Shown here: in pieces, positions 33,085 to 39,265 of the stretch | Layout of the letters: each line of letters starts with the position of its first letter | How positions within the stretch are numbered: the stretch's first letter is position 1 | DNA from: Streptomyces ureilyticus | Lineage (GTDB): Bacteria; Actinomycetota; Actinomycetes; Streptomycetales; Streptomycetaceae | NCBI RefSeq assembly: GCF_011045025.1 | Contig: NZ_JAAKZX010000082.1 | Span: 1 to 39,265, forward strand | Direction: 5' to 3' | DNA length: 39,265 bases | The notes under the pieces: generated by a model | What the model saw: the letters and a program-made list of their open reading frames with translations, nothing else | Told to the model about the DNA's origin: nothing | The model's database searches: none | Position numbers and translations under genes: made by a program

Positions 33085-34734
33085 ATGGACCTCGCGCCCT
33101 CCGCCTACCCGGACACGTTCGCCCGCGACCATCTCCCGCCACGCCATCTGTGGCCGGTACTGGAGTTCACCACGGACGAACTCCAGTACCCCGAGCGCCT
33201 CAACGCCGCCACCGAGATCATCGACCTGCCCACCGACACCTTCGGCCCCGACCGCCCCGCCCTGCGCACGCCGGAGGGCGAGGTGTGGACCTACGGCGAA
33301 CTGCGCTGTCGCGCCAACCAGATCGCCCATGTGCTCACCGACGACCTCGGCCTGACACCCGGCAACCGGGTGCTCCTGCGCTCCCCGAACAACCCGTGGA
33401 CCGTCGCGGCCTGGCTCGGCGTGCTCAAGGCCGGCGGCGTCGTCGTGACGACCATGGCGGCACTGCGCGCCCGCGAGCTCACCCCGATCGCGGAGAAGAC
33501 CCGCCCGGCCGTCGCGCTGGTCGACCACCGGTTCACGCAGGACGTCGAGGCCGTACGCGACACCGTTGCGCCGGACCTCACGATCGTGGCGTACGGCGGC
33601 GACGCACCCGACGACCTGACGCGCCGGGCGGCGGTGAAGCCGACGGAGTTCATCGCGGTCGACACGGCGGCCGACGACGTGGCCCTCTTCGGACCCACCT
33701 CGGGCAGCACCGGCGTATCGAAGATCACCACCCACTTCCATCGCGACATCCTGTCCATCGACAACACCTTCGGCCGGCACACGCTCCGGGTGCGGCACGA
33801 CGACCTCGTGTCGTGCACCGCGCCGTTCGCGTTCACCTTCGGCCTCGGCATCCTCGTCGTGTGTGCCCTGCGCGCCGGCGCGTGCGCGCTGCTGACCGAG
33901 GCCGTCGCGCCGGAGCCCCTCGCCGACCTCGTCGCGGGGACGGGGGTCACCGTCCTCGCCACCGCGCCGACGGCGTACAAGCAGATCCTCAAGGCGGACA
34001 AGGCCGACCGGTTGCGCGGCCTGCGCATCGCGGTCAGCGCCGGGGAACACATACCCGACGAGGTGTGGAAGCAACTGCACGCCGAGACGGGGCTCAAGGT
34101 CATCGACGGCATCGGGGCCACCGAGATGATCCACATCTTCATCTCCGCCGCCGGTGACGACATCCGCCCCGGAGCGACCGGAAGACCGGTCCCCGGCTAC
34201 CGCGCCACCGTCCTCGGCCCCGACGGCGAGGAACTCGGTCCCGGCGCCGAGGGGCGGCTGGCCGTGATCGGCCCGGTCGGCTGCCGCTACCTCGACGACC
34301 GGCGCCAGGAGAACTACGTCGTGGGCGGCTGGAACGTCACGGGCGACACCTACGTCCGCGACGAGGACGGCTACTTCTACTACCGCACCCGCACGGACAA
34401 CATGATCGTCTCCTCCGGATACAACATCGGAGGCCCCGAGGTCGAAGCCGCGGTCGACACGCACCCGGACGTCGTCGAGTCCGCGGTGGTCGCCAAGCCC
34501 GACCCCGAGCGCGGTTCGGTCGTGTGCGCCTTCGTCGTGCTGCGCGAGGGAGTCACCGGTGACGACGCCAAGGCCAAGGACATCCAGGACTACGTCAAGA
34601 CCCAGCTGGCGCCGTACAAGTACCCGCGCGCGGTCCGCTTCACCGACGCCCTGCCCCGCAACACCAGCGGGAAGCTGCAGCACTACCTGCTGCGCCAGTT
34701 GATCGAGAAGGCGAACGAGGAGAACAACGCATGA
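33085..34734 (+). CDS. Benzoate-CoA ligase family AMP-dependent ligase (2-aminobenzoate- or salicylate-CoA ligase type)
   Basis: 549 residues; ATG preceded by AAAGGAA. It activates an aromatic acid as acyl-AMP, then the CoA thioester. Motifs: P-loop PTSGSTGVSK (~213-222), DGIGATEMIHIF (A5), YVVGGWNVTGDTYVRDEDGY (A7), RTRTDNMIVSSGYNIGGPEV (A8) and the catalytic Lys530 in NTSGKLQ (A10). The ATEMIH block is characteristic of 2-aminobenzoate/benzoate-CoA ligases. It overlaps the following monooxygenase/reductase gene by four bases (ATGA), tying the two steps together. A 118-bp gap separates it from the thioesterase upstream. The substrate is most likely salicylate or 2-aminobenzoate. Confidence 0.93.
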   Translation: MDLAPSAYPDTFARDHLPPRHLWPVLEFTTDELQYPERLNAATEIIDLPTDTFGPDRPALRTPEGEVWTYGELRCRANQIAHVLTDDLGLTPGNRVLLRSPNNPWTVAAWLGVLKAGGVVVTTMAALRARELTPIAEKTRPAVALVDHRFTQDVEAVRDTVAPDLTIVAYGGDAPDDLTRRAAVKPTEFIAVDTAADDVALFGPTSGSTGVSKITTHFHRDILSIDNTFGRHTLRVRHDDLVSCTAPFAFTFGLGILVVCALRAGACALLTEAVAPEPLADLVAGTGVTVLATAPTAYKQILKADKADRLRGLRIAVSAGEHIPDEVWKQLHAETGLKVIDGIGATEMIHIFISAAGDDIRPGATGRPVPGYRATVLGPDGEELGPGAEGRLAVIGPVGCRYLDDRRQENYVVGGWNVTGDTYVRDEDGYFYYRTRTDNMIVSSGYNIGGPEVEAAVDTHPDVVESAVVAKPDPERGSVVCAFVVLREGVTGDDAKAKDIQDYVKTQLAPYKYPRAVRFTDALPRNTSGKLQHYLLRQLIEKANEENNA

Positions 34735-37106
34735 GGATCGCGATCGTCGGCGGCGGCCCGGGCGGGCTCTACTTCGCCGCTCTGATGAAGCAGCTGGACC
34801 CCGCCCACGAGATCACCGTCTGGGAGCGCAATGCCCCCGACGACACCTTCGGCTTCGGTGTCGTCTTCTCCGACGAGACCCTCGGGGGCATCGAGAACGC
34901 CGACACCGTCGTCCACGACGCGATGGAGAACCGTTTCGCCCGGTGGACCGACATCGACATCGAGTTCAACGGCCACCCGTTCACCGTGGGCGGCCAGGGC
35001 TTCGCGGCCATGTCCCGCAAGGACCTGCTGCGCATCCTCCAGGAGCGGGCCGCAGAACTGGGCGTCACGGTGCACTACCGGACCACCGCACCGGACGTCG
35101 ACGAGCTGCGCGAGTCCCACGACCTCGTGGTCGCGGCGGACGGGCTCAACTCGGCCGTTCGGACCAAGTACGCCGACACGTTCGGCCCCGACCTGGACCG
35201 GCGGGCGAACAAGTACATGTGGCTGGGCACCGACCGGATCTTCGAGGCCTTCCAGTTCTTCGTCAGGCAGACGGAGTTCGGGACCATGCAGATCCACGGC
35301 TACCCGTACTCCGACTCCGGCTCGACCTTCATCGTCGAGATGGCGGAGGACGTGTGGCGCCGCGCCGGCTTCGACGAGACCGAGGGCACGGAGTTCCCGC
35401 CCGGAGTCTCCGACGAGCAGGCCGTCGCGCGGATCCGTGAGATCTTCGCCGAGGAACTGGCCGGTCACGCCCTGCTGACCAACAACTCGAAGTGGCTCAA
35501 CTTCACCACGGTCCGCAACGAGGGCTGGCACCACCACAACGTGGTCCTCCTCGGCGACGCCGCCCACACGGCGCACTTCTCGATCGGCTCCGGCACCAAG
35601 CTGGCCATGGAGGACGCCCTGGCGCTCGCCGCGTGCCTGCACGAACACCCCACCGTGGACGAGGCGTTGACGGCCTACGAGACCGAGCGGCGGCCCGTGG
35701 TGGAGTCCACGCAGCGCGCCGCCCAGGCCTCGCTGGAGTGGTTCGAGAACATCGGCAGGTACGCCGGCCAGGACCCCGCACAGTTCTGCTTCAACCTGCT
35801 CACCCGCTCCCGCCGGATCACCTTCGACAACCTCAGGGACCGCGACCCCGGCTTCGCCGAGCTGATCGAGCGGGGCTTCGCCAAATCCCAGGGGCTACCG
35901 GAGACGGAGGCCACTCCGGCGATGTTCCAGCCCTTCTCGATCGGCGGGCTTGAGCTCAAGAACCGGATCGTCCTCTCCCCGATGGACATGTACTCGGCGG
36001 TGAACGGCGTACCGGACGACTTCCACCTGGTCCACCTGGGCTCCAAGGCCCTCGGCGGCGCGGGCCTGGTCATGACCGAGATGGTCTGCGTCTCACCCGA
36101 GGCACGGATCACCCCGGGCTGCACGGGCCTGTGGAACGACGCCCAGCGCGACGCGTGGTCGAAGGTCACCTCCTTCGTGCACGAGCGCAGCACGGCGAAG
36201 ATCGGGCTCCAGTTGGGGCACGCGGGCCGCAAGGGCTCGACCAAGGTGATGTGGGAGGGCATCGACCAGCCGCTCGACGAGGGCAACTGGGCGGTCGTCG
36301 GCCCGTCCCCGCTGCCCTACGGCGCGGGCTGCCACATGCCGCGCGAGATGACCCGTCAGGACATGGACGCGGTCGTGGCCGACTTCGCGGCGGCCGCACG
36401 CAGGGCCGCGGAGGCCGGCTTCGACCTGCTCGAGGTGCACGCCGCCCACGGCTACCTGCTGTCCTCCTTCCTCTCCGCCGTCGCGAACCACCGCACGGAC
36501 GAGTACGGCGGCGCACTGACGAACCGTCTGCGCTTCCCCCTGGAGGTCTTCGACGCGGTCCGCGCCGCCTTCCCGGCCGAGCGCCCGGTGACGGTTCGTA
36601 TCTCGGCGACCGACTGGTCCCCGGACGGCAACACCGAGCACGACGCGGTCGAGATCGCCCGGGCGTTCGTCGCGCACGGGGCGGCGGCGATCGACGTCTC
36701 CTCCGGTCAGGTCACCAAGGACGAGAAGCCCGCCTTCGGCCGCTCCTACCAGACCCCGTTCGCCGACCGGATCCGGCACGAGGTCGCCGCCCCGGCCGAC
36801 GTGGCCGTGATCGCGGTGGGCGCGATCTCGTCGTACGACGACGTCAACTCGATTCTGCTGGCCGGCCGCGCCGACCTGTGCGCGCTCGGCCGTACCCACC
36901 TCTACAACCCGCAATGGACCCTGCAGGCGGCCGCCGAACAGGAGTACCGCGGCCCGGGCGCCGAGTGGCCGGCTCAGTTCGCGGCAGGCCGCCGCAGGCC
37001 GCCGACGTCACGCACGGACGCGGTCCGCCCGCGCCTGGCGCTGCTGCGCGACACCCCCCGGGACGCCGTCCACCTGCGGTGGACGCCCAGCCGGACGACC
37101 GGATGA
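34731..37106 (+). CDS. Fused flavin monooxygenase / old yellow enzyme (salicylyl-CoA 5-hydroxylase or 2-aminobenzoyl-CoA monooxygenase/reductase)
   Basis: 791 residues, two flavoenzymes in one chain. N-terminal PHBH-like FAD monooxygenase (1-~390): AIVGGGPGGLYFAAL at the start, VVAADGLNSAVR, and VVLLGDAAHTAHFSIGSGTK. C-terminal NADH:flavin oxidoreductase (~398-765): MFQPFSIGGLELKNRIVLSP, LQLGHAGRKGS, EVHAAHGYLLSSFLSAVANH and RTDEYGG. This fusion is found in salicylyl-CoA 5-hydroxylases (SdgC-type, Streptomyces) and 2-aminobenzoyl-CoA monooxygenase/reductases (Azoarcus); sequence alone does not decide. It hydroxylates the aroyl-CoA at C5, with possible reduction of the ring. Coupled to the ligase (ATGA) and to the thioesterase downstream (ATGA). 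Confidence 0.93.
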   Translation: MRIAIVGGGPGGLYFAALMKQLDPAHEITVWERNAPDDTFGFGVVFSDETLGGIENADTVVHDAMENRFARWTDIDIEFNGHPFTVGGQGFAAMSRKDLLRILQERAAELGVTVHYRTTAPDVDELRESHDLVVAADGLNSAVRTKYADTFGPDLDRRANKYMWLGTDRIFEAFQFFVRQTEFGTMQIHGYPYSDSGSTFIVEMAEDVWRRAGFDETEGTEFPPGVSDEQAVARIREIFAEELAGHALLTNNSKWLNFTTVRNEGWHHHNVVLLGDAAHTAHFSIGSGTKLAMEDALALAACLHEHPTVDEALTAYETERRPVVESTQRAAQASLEWFENIGRYAGQDPAQFCFNLLTRSRRITFDNLRDRDPGFAELIERGFAKSQGLPETEATPAMFQPFSIGGLELKNRIVLSPMDMYSAVNGVPDDFHLVHLGSKALGGAGLVMTEMVCVSPEARITPGCTGLWNDAQRDAWSKVTSFVHERSTAKIGLQLGHAGRKGSTKVMWEGIDQPLDEGNWAVVGPSPLPYGAGCHMPREMTRQDMDAVVADFAAAARRAAEAGFDLLEVHAAHGYLLSSFLSAVANHRTDEYGGALTNRLRFPLEVFDAVRAAFPAERPVTVRISATDWSPDGNTEHDAVEIARAFVAHGAAAIDVSSGQVTKDEKPAFGRSYQTPFADRIRHEVAAPADVAVIAVGAISSYDDVNSILLAGRADLCALGRTHLYNPQWTLQAAAEQEYRGPGAEWPAQFAAGRRRPPTSRTDAVRPRLALLRDTPRDAVHLRWTPSRTTG

Positions 37107-37552
37107 GCGACCCGTTCCACCTGTCCGGTGTCCACTACGCCCGTGTGGAGTGGGTGGACACCGACGCCGCGGGGATCTACCACAACACCACCGTCGTGCG
37201 GTACGCCGAGGCGGCGGAGGCAGCGCTGATGCGCGAGCACGGTATCCCCGGCTACTTCCCGGTGGCGCCCCGAGTGCGCTACGAGGTGGAGTTCGAGGCG
37301 TCCCTCCGGTTCGGCGACGAGGTGAGGACCCGGATCGAGCTCGTCCGCCTCGGCCGGTCCTCGATGACGTTCGCCTTCGAGGTGTGGCGGGAGGCCGCCG
37401 TCGGCGGGCCGCGCCGACGTGCCGCCCGGGGCAGCTACGTCACCGTGCACGTCCCCGACAAGGAGGCGGGCGGCAGCGCACCATGGCCGGCCGCCTGGCG
37501 CACGGCGCTGGCTGCAAGGGCGTCCGCGGAGGCGGCCGGGCGAGCGCAGTAA
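37103..37552 (+). CDS. 4-hydroxybenzoyl-CoA thioesterase (4HBT) family protein
   Basis: 149 residues, hot-dog fold; ATG 37103 overlaps the stop of the preceding gene. The active-site segment VEWVDTDAAGIYHNTTVVRY carries the conserved Asp and is followed by EAALMREHGI and VRYEVEFEASLRFGDEVRTR. It is expected to hydrolyse an aromatic CoA ester, such as the 5-hydroxylated product of the upstream monooxygenase, giving the free acid for ring cleavage. The C-terminal tail (residues ~118-149) is Ala/Arg-rich and poorly conserved. The stop TAA lies 12 bp before the PaaX-type gene. Confidence 0.9.
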   Translation: MSDPFHLSGVHYARVEWVDTDAAGIYHNTTVVRYAEAAEAALMREHGIPGYFPVAPRVRYEVEFEASLRFGDEVRTRIELVRLGRSSMTFAFEVWREAAVGGPRRRAARGSYVTVHVPDKEAGGSAPWPAAWRTALAARASAEAAGRAQ

Positions 37553-37564
37553 AATCCTGCATTC

Positions 37565-38416
37565 GTGACTATGAGCGACCTCCTCGACGACGACCCGACC
37601 CAGGCGGCACCACCGCGATCCCTGATCGTGACCGTCTACGGCCTCTACGCACGCGAGGTCGGCGGCTGGATCGGTGTGAGCACCCTGATACGGCTGCTCG
37701 CCGAACTCGGCGTCGACGCCCAGGCGGTCCGCTCGTCGATCCACCGGCTCAAGCGCCGCGAGATCCTGGTGTCGGAGCGGCGGGACGGCAGGGCGGGCTA
37801 CGCGCTCTCGCCGTATGCCCGCTCCGTCCTGGAAACCGGCGACCGCCGCATCTTCGAGCGCCACACCGCCCCCGACGACGGCTGGGTCATCGCCGTCTTC
37901 TCGGTGCCGGAGAGCGAGCGGCAGCACCGCCACCAGCTCCGGTCACGGCTGGCATGGCTGGGCTTCGGCACGGTCTCGTCGGGGGTATGGATCGCTCCCG
38001 CCCACGCGCTCGACGACACCCGCGACCACCTGCTCCGACACGGCCTGGACCAGTACGTCAACCTCTTCCGGGGCGACTACGTGGCCTTCGGAGACCCCGC
38101 CGAACAGGTCAGCCGCTGGTGGGACCTGGAAGCACTCAAGGGACTCTACGACGACTTCGTCGCCAAGTTCGCGCCGATGGCCACACGTCTGGCAGAGGCC
38201 GAGAAGAACACGACGTCGGCCCGGGACGCGTTCGTCGACTACGTCCGAGTCCTGACGGCCTGGCGACGCTTCCCCTACCTCGACCCGGGGCTGCCCGACT
38301 CCCTCCTCCCGGCCACATGGTCCGGCACGACGGCGGCGGACCTCTTCTTCGAGCTCCGGCGCGCTCTGGAGGAGCCGGCGCACGAGTTCGCGCGGGGCCT
38401 GCTGGCCGGCTCCTAG
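37565..38416 (+). CDS. PaaX-family transcriptional regulator
   Basis: 283 residues from GTG 37565; ATG 37571 is the alternative. There is no Shine-Dalgarno sequence, and TAAAAT lies about ten bases upstream, so a leaderless transcript is possible. N-terminal winged helix (SLIVTVYGLYAREVGGWIGV, AVRSSIHRLKRREILVSERR), central PaaX-like domain (DGWVIAVFSVPESERQHRHQ, LRSRLAWLGFGTVSSGVWIA) and C-terminal domain (WRRFPYLDPGLPDSLLPATW). PaaX proteins repress aromatic-CoA catabolic operons and are released by the aryl-CoA intermediate. Located at the end of the aryl-CoA cluster, it probably binds the repeat at 30680-30698. Natural TAG stop at 38414-38416. Confidence 0.93.
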   Translation: MTMSDLLDDDPTQAAPPRSLIVTVYGLYAREVGGWIGVSTLIRLLAELGVDAQAVRSSIHRLKRREILVSERRDGRAGYALSPYARSVLETGDRRIFERHTAPDDGWVIAVFSVPESERQHRHQLRSRLAWLGFGTVSSGVWIAPAHALDDTRDHLLRHGLDQYVNLFRGDYVAFGDPAEQVSRWWDLEALKGLYDDFVAKFAPMATRLAEAEKNTTSARDAFVDYVRVLTAWRRFPYLDPGLPDSLLPATWSGTTAADLFFELRRALEEPAHEFARGLLAGS

Positions 38417-38539
38417 TGTCTTGGCATATGCCGTTCGGCCGACCACCGCGGACACCGCCGGCGGTAACGACCTCGGGGGAAATAGTGATCGCCCCGGTCG
38501 GGCCGTGACATGAGAAGGACCGCACGGGTTGGGTGAGTT

Positions 38540-38990
38540 GTGAAGCTGACCGGTCTGTTCCCATCCTGCCCTGTCCGGTGTCTCCCGCGCACATTTCGGC
38601 GAATTGTTCGCCGAACTCGCCGGACCGTGGGAAGTGGCCCGCCAGTCCGCGCTGCGTGCGGCACGCGGTGGCCCGCGCCGGCGGGCGGAAGGGGCTAGGG
38701 CGCAAGCCGAAGCTGGTCTTTTCCGACCGGCTGCTGGTCACCCTGGTCCTTTTGCGCCACCAGTTGCCGCACGCGGTCCTCGCCGAACTCTTCGCCGTGG
38801 ACCGTTCCACCGTCTCCGAGGCCGTCCGGCAGGTCCGTCCGCTCCTCGCGGCCCGCGGGTTCGCCGTACCCGACCGGGTGGGACTGCGGCTGACGACCCT
38901 GGAGGACGTCTTCGCCCATGCCGAGGCCGCGGGCGTCGAGTTGCGGATGGACGGGGCGAGACCCAGGTCCGCCGCCCTCAGGCGGGACGC
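38540..38990 (+). pseudogene. IS5-type transposase remnant with frameshifts
   Basis: Starting at GTG 38540 (KLTGLFPSC), then in a second frame SGVSRAHFGELFAELAGPWE and VARQSALRAARGG, then from about 38695 in a third GRKPKLVFSDRLLVTLVLLR, FAVDRSTVSEAVRQVRPLLA and LTTLEDVFAHAEAAG, ending at TQVRRPQAGRP. These are the N-terminal helix-turn-helix half and the beginning of the DDE domain of Streptomyces IS5-group transposases. Two frame changes and loss of the catalytic half make it dead. It joins directly to a helicase fragment. Confidence 0.7.
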
Positions 38991-38993
38991 CCT

Positions 38994-39247
38994 GCTGTGG
39001 GGGTGCGGTGCACTACGGATGCGGGTGAGTTGGCGGGGTGGCTCGCGGGTGGGGGCCGGGTGACGGTGTTCGCCACGTATGCGGCGGCTGGTCTGGGGGT
39101 GCTGGGGCGTGCTCATGCGGCCGGTGCGGGGCGTTGGGATCTGATGGTGGTGGATGAGGCGCACCGGACGGCGGGGGTGTTGGGGAAGCCGTGGGCTGTG
39201 GTGCATGACGATCGGCGGCTGCCGGCGGTGCGGCGGTTGTACATGAC
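38994..39247 (+). pseudogene. Helicase (DEAH, type III restriction/SNF2-like) fragment
   Basis: The frame reads CTTDAGELAGWLAGGGRVTV, FATYAAAGLGVLGRAHAAGA, then WDLMVVDEAHRTAGVLGKPW with motif II DEAH, and RRLPAVRRLYMT, where motif III would follow (MTAT). The Walker A region is missing on the left (IS5 remnant) and the sequence is cut on the right by the contig end. Such helicase-associated-domain proteins are frequent near Streptomyces chromosome ends. Only the part before the adapter is genuine. Confidence 0.65.
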
Positions 39248-39265
39248 CTGTCTCTTATAAACATC
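39248..39265. other. Residual Nextera (Tn5 mosaic-end) adapter
   Basis: CTGTCTCTTATAAACATC matches 17 of 18 bases of the Nextera adapter (CTGTCTCTTATACACATCT). It begins where the helicase frame should read MTAT. On the minus strand it yields the typical artefactual peptide start MFIRDR. It is technical sequence, not biology. Confidence 0.93.

Noticed and set aside
1..39265. Genome-wide reassignment of TAG to an amino acid
   Set aside because: AraC and PaaX-type genes end at TAG exactly at their family C-termini, so TAG acts as a stop here; the three internal TAGs are better treated as lesions or local readthrough.

Overview
The window reads as a high-GC actinobacterial contig, almost certainly from Streptomyces or a close relative. 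The grounds are the codon use, GTG/TTG starts, LAETG-type sortase anchoring, twin-arginine secretion and a DmdR/IdeR-like iron box. It is a mosaic of intact chromosomal genes and a dense graveyard of mobile-element fragments, as is common in Streptomyces chromosome arms or large plasmids. The right end carries residual Nextera (Tn5) adapter sequence, so at least that edge is a draft-assembly contig end.

Layout. (1) 1-3000: an amber-interrupted TetX-like monooxygenase cut by the left edge, then a siderophore-interacting flavoprotein divergent from an AraC regulator, with a candidate iron box between them. (2) 3.0-4.3 kb: an internally deleted ISAs1 transposase flanked by two hairpins, then the N-terminal part of an IS1182-type transposase. 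(3) 4.6-8.5 kb: histidine kinase, response regulator, ABC ATPase and ABC permease, a sensing/export module whose two promoter regions share a motif (GTGGTAC-N5/7-TACCGC). (4) 8.8-10.9 kb: C-terminal part of an IS1182-type transposase carrying a 21-unit hexanucleotide expansion, then IS4, ISAzo13 and IS6 fragments and half of a broken integrase.

(5) 10,948-19,224: a complete Tn3-family transposon of 8,277 bp. It has 38-bp terminal inverted repeats matching at 37 of 38 positions and a perfect 5-bp target duplication (AAGTC), and it split the integrase remnant. It holds a candidate resolution site (11-bp arms, 7-bp spacer, two extra half sites), a frameshifted tyrosine recombinase (TnpI-like), a relic of a second Tn3 transposase, a passenger block (M24 peptidase homologue, small membrane protein, TetR regulator), an unlisted 44-residue membrane peptide, a zinc-ribbon-like protein, and a TnpA interrupted by one in-frame amber codon.

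(6) 19.2-28.6 kb: a secreted intradiol-dioxygenase-like lipoprotein, a cyclopropane-fatty-acyl-phospholipid synthase homologue, a sortase-anchored SGNH hydrolase with a long structured leader, IS3 and group II intron remnants, a ricin-lectin SGNH esterase and a GH29 alpha-L-fucosidase with an in-frame amber codon. (7) 28.9-30.2 kb: stitched fragments of a relaxase, an IS4 transposase, an extradiol dioxygenase and a LysR regulator. (8) 30.2-38.4 kb: an intact aryl-CoA catabolic cluster comprising a divergent RidA, a fumarylacetoacetate-hydrolase-family enzyme, a small cupin, a TesB-like thioesterase, a benzoate-CoA-ligase-family enzyme, a fused flavin monooxygenase/old-yellow-enzyme (salicylyl-CoA 5-hydroxylase or 2-aminobenzoyl-CoA monooxygenase/reductase type), a 4HBT thioesterase and a PaaX-type regulator. 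It plausibly activates salicylate or 2-aminobenzoate as the CoA thioester, hydroxylates it, releases the acid, opens the ring and hydrolyses the product. (9) 38.5-39.25 kb: an IS5-type remnant fused to a helicase fragment, then the adapter.

No rRNA, tRNA or CRISPR array was recognised.
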